A stretch of 64,000 nucleotides of DNA from Isoetes taiwanensis (lineage: Eukaryota; Streptophyta; Lycopodiopsida; Isoetales; Isoetaceae). The notes under the pieces were generated by a model that was not told the DNA's origin, made no database searches, and worked only from the letters and a program-made list of their open reading frames with translations. A program made the position numbers and the translations under genes. Location: positions 6,244,745 through 6,308,744 of the forward strand of contig JAJEKV010000039.1 in NCBI GenBank assembly GCA_021234155.1. The letters run 5' to 3'. Below are positions 62,266 to 64,000 of the stretch, piece after piece (position 1 is the stretch's first letter; the number at the start of each line of letters is the position of its first letter).

Positions 62266-62975
62266 GATGTGTGTTTTGTCATCCCATGCCCATGTTCATA
62301 GAGATTCATCCCAGCCGTCCAATCAAGAAATGAAAGGCCAGGATAATGCCACCTCATTGAGGTGCATGGATGGCCATGATGGGCATGCATGGGCATGCAT
62401 GGGGGCATGCACCACATCTCCAAACCGTTGGATCAAAAGGGGAGAATAAATCCTAGCCCTTGATTTTTGTGAAGAAGGTGCAAGGAAGGTGCCAAAAAAA
62501 AAGAGTTGGTGCAGCAGATCTCAACCGTTAGATTAAAAGGTGAGCATAAATCCTAGCCATTAACTTTTTAATATTCAATTGATTTTTTTCTTTTAAATGA
62601 GGTGAGGTGGCACCCTCATTAATAAAAAGGCACCCTCATTAATAAAAAAAGGTAGTGAGGTGGCAAAGTATTTATGAATGGACTTTCTAGGAATCTTCCT
62701 TCTGTTTAATCGTCTTCGAAGGCCCGTAGCTTGCAGTAGAGGGGTCGGATGAAGGTGGGGCCTACGCCGTTGGATTCTTCTCGTCGAGACCTTTCTAAGG
62801 AGTGGTGCTTTGGCACTATTTTGTCGCATTTGGAGCCAGCGTGATCGATGTGTGATTTTGTCATCCCATGGGTCATGTTCATAGAGATTGATCCTAGCCG
62901 TCAAATGACAAAATCAAGGGTTGTTATAATTCCACCTCATGTGATGCATGGATGGGCACGATGTGCACATGCATG
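62266..62975 (+). repeat. Composite element module, copies 3 and 4 (no array)
   Basis: A third module (62266-62844) starts GATGTGTGTTTTGTCATCCCA directly after the TA tail and ends without an array. The start is then repeated at 62845 (GATGTGTGATTTTGTCATCCC) as a partial fourth copy, to about 62975. A small internal duplication, GGCACCCTCATTAATAAAAA, lies at 62610-62650. Confidence 0.6.
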
Positions 62976-62983
62976 CACATATT

Positions 62984-63140
62984 CTACTTTTCTGATGTGC
63001 TCTTGCAGCTATCATTGTCAGAAATAGTGCCACATTGCTTCAAATCGTCATGCACTGAATCAGCTGCTCCATTAATTGAAGATGTAACTTCAGAAGGCTG
63101 ACTGCCTCTGGAATCTGAAGCTCGCCTTCCCTTTCTCCTC
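62984..63140 (-). CDS. Possible last exon of an unrecognised gene
   Basis: On the minus strand, after an ACTAGCAG acceptor at 63141, a frame codes for a basic then Ser/Asp-rich tail (RKGRRASDSRGSQPSEVTSS ... CKSTSEK) and ends in TAG. The composition is like a disordered C-terminus. It shares the strand with exons at 63234-63334 and 63858-64000, but a stop in the former makes a single transcript uncertain. Confidence 0.35.
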
Positions 63141-63233
63141 CTGCTAGTTTATCTAGCAAACTTAAAGTACTATAAACAAAAGCACAGGACTGCAGATTAC
63201 AACCTGCGAGTACGCCCTCCATGCTCCATGCAG

Positions 63234-63334
63234 TTAGAATTTTCTCAAAGCTTTAACAACAACCAAGGCCCAGTGGATGAATCCAGAAGTGAAAATAAGT
63301 ACCAGCATTAGGGCATTTCCAAAGCCAACCATAA
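63234..63334 (-). CDS. Possible terminal exon with a membrane helix
   Basis: After acceptor TTTCATTGCAG (minus strand) a frame codes for GNALMLVLIFTSGFIHWALV then KALRKF and a stop. The hydrophobic run of about 20 residues would span a membrane. Another frame of the same DNA gives a YGW-x-W-x-CPN stretch, so the coding frame is not settled. Confidence 0.3.
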
Positions 63335-63857
63335 CTGCAATGAAATATATCAAGCCTTGTAGATGGATGCGGCAGATAATATATTGCAATGATGACAATA
63401 TCTAAAGTGCATACCTAGCATTATCTGTGCATCCTCCAGTTATCTTACAATGGGCCGTTCGCACAGAAAAAACAGAAAAAAACAATGACTTCAAGCTCCA
63501 ATGCTGAACTGCATAAAAGGTAGCATAATTCAATAACCAGTCGAACAGATTGATTTATCAGAGCATCCAAATTTGACTAAATACGACCTCACAATATGCC
63601 AAATCCAATGAAAGGCACTAATGCTTCTGCCTATACTCTGCAAATATCTAAAGTCATCATTTTATTTGGTTTTGTGCCTTTAGAATGCATCTGCTCAAAC
63701 CATTCAATAGCCAAATCCAGCAGGGAATCTATGATCAACGTATCTTAAAGATCATAATAGTTAATCTAATTCCCTAATATCTACCATATTGGATTCTACT
63801 ACAGAAACATCCTGAGGAAAATTCGGCTATCAAGATCAATTAAGAGAATGCACTCAC

Positions 63858-64000
63858 GTAGGGAACTCTTGGAACTCCACCTTCACAGAAAAGCAAGCAT
63901 CCTAAGAAAAGCAAGCATCCTAAGTAAGTTCCTGGGTTGATGGCTACATATCCATAGTCAGGTCTTGCATGATACAGCTCCATAATCAATAAGTACCTTC
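63858..64000 (-). CDS. Exon of an unrecognised gene, cut by window edge
   Basis: The minus-strand frame from the right edge codes for LLIMELYHARPDYGYVAINP then GTYLGCLLF and ends PRVPY|GTGAGTG, a good donor. An 18-bp tandem duplication (AAAAGCAAGCATCCTAAG) doubles LGCLLF in frame. I do not recognise the family. Confidence 0.5.

Noticed and set aside
63295-63345. CCCH zinc-finger (DRG-regulatory protein) similarity in a YGWLWKCPNAG frame
   Set aside because: Only about 11 residues match, the following Cys/His positions are lost, and another frame gives an equally good reading.

Overview
The window looks like AT-rich nuclear DNA of a land plant. A fern or another non-flowering lineage is my inference, not proven. 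The evidence is spliced gene fragments with GT-AG introns (WD40/SEC13-like, DUF639-like and PPR-like remnants), a Ty3/gypsy chromovirus with a chromodomain, a Helitron-like element, foldback and MITE elements, and Penelope-like retroelements (PLEs). Nothing bacterial, organellar or viral was seen. Almost no complete host gene is present; the window is mostly layered repeats.

Layout. 0-7.3 kb: a divergent PLE subfamily. One copy enters from the left edge (ORF1 at 480-2061 and the first codons of its RT ORF at 1-260, minus strand). Next to it is a 5'-truncated RT copy placed head-to-head with an even shorter inverted copy (arms 2286-4069 and 5543-7311). 7.3-9.06 kb: a composite element with a long degenerate GAATCT array; relatives fill 59.9-62.97 kb. 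9.09-34.57 kb: three direct copies of a 10-12 kb segment (A 9086-19662, B 19663-32085, C truncated at about 34575). Each carries pieces of a host gene, and A and B each carry a two-gene PLE on the minus strand (ORF1 then RT). 34.58-34.77 kb: TA/TG microsatellite. 34.88-42.57 kb: chromovirus with an extra upstream ORF and one 3' LTR but no visible 5' LTR. 46.63-50.05 kb: Helitron candidate. 50.19-51.54 kb: nested tandem repeat. 53.7-54.1 kb: two exons of a WD40-like gene. 56.64-57.47 kb: foldback element. 62.98-64.0 kb: exons of an unrecognised minus-strand gene.

Best candidate for something undescribed: the two-gene PLE. Its RT has the PLE motif set and no visible GIY-YIG endonuclease. It is preceded by a conserved ORF1 of about 540 codons that I do not recognise, with a Cys/His cluster. 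ORF1 ends on a consensus splice donor and the RT ORF starts just after a good acceptor, so the two may be joined by splicing. Copies A and B differ mainly at silent positions in patches, which argues that both proteins were under selection.

A second pattern runs through the window. Where duplicated copies are otherwise identical, nearly all differences sit at CAG/CTG trinucleotides and are small indels or substitutions, and which copy is aberrant alternates along the sequence. I think these are mostly consensus errors at methylated CHG sites that could not be polished in repeats. Many apparent frameshifts here, in the PLEs and the chromovirus, should therefore not be taken as real gene death.
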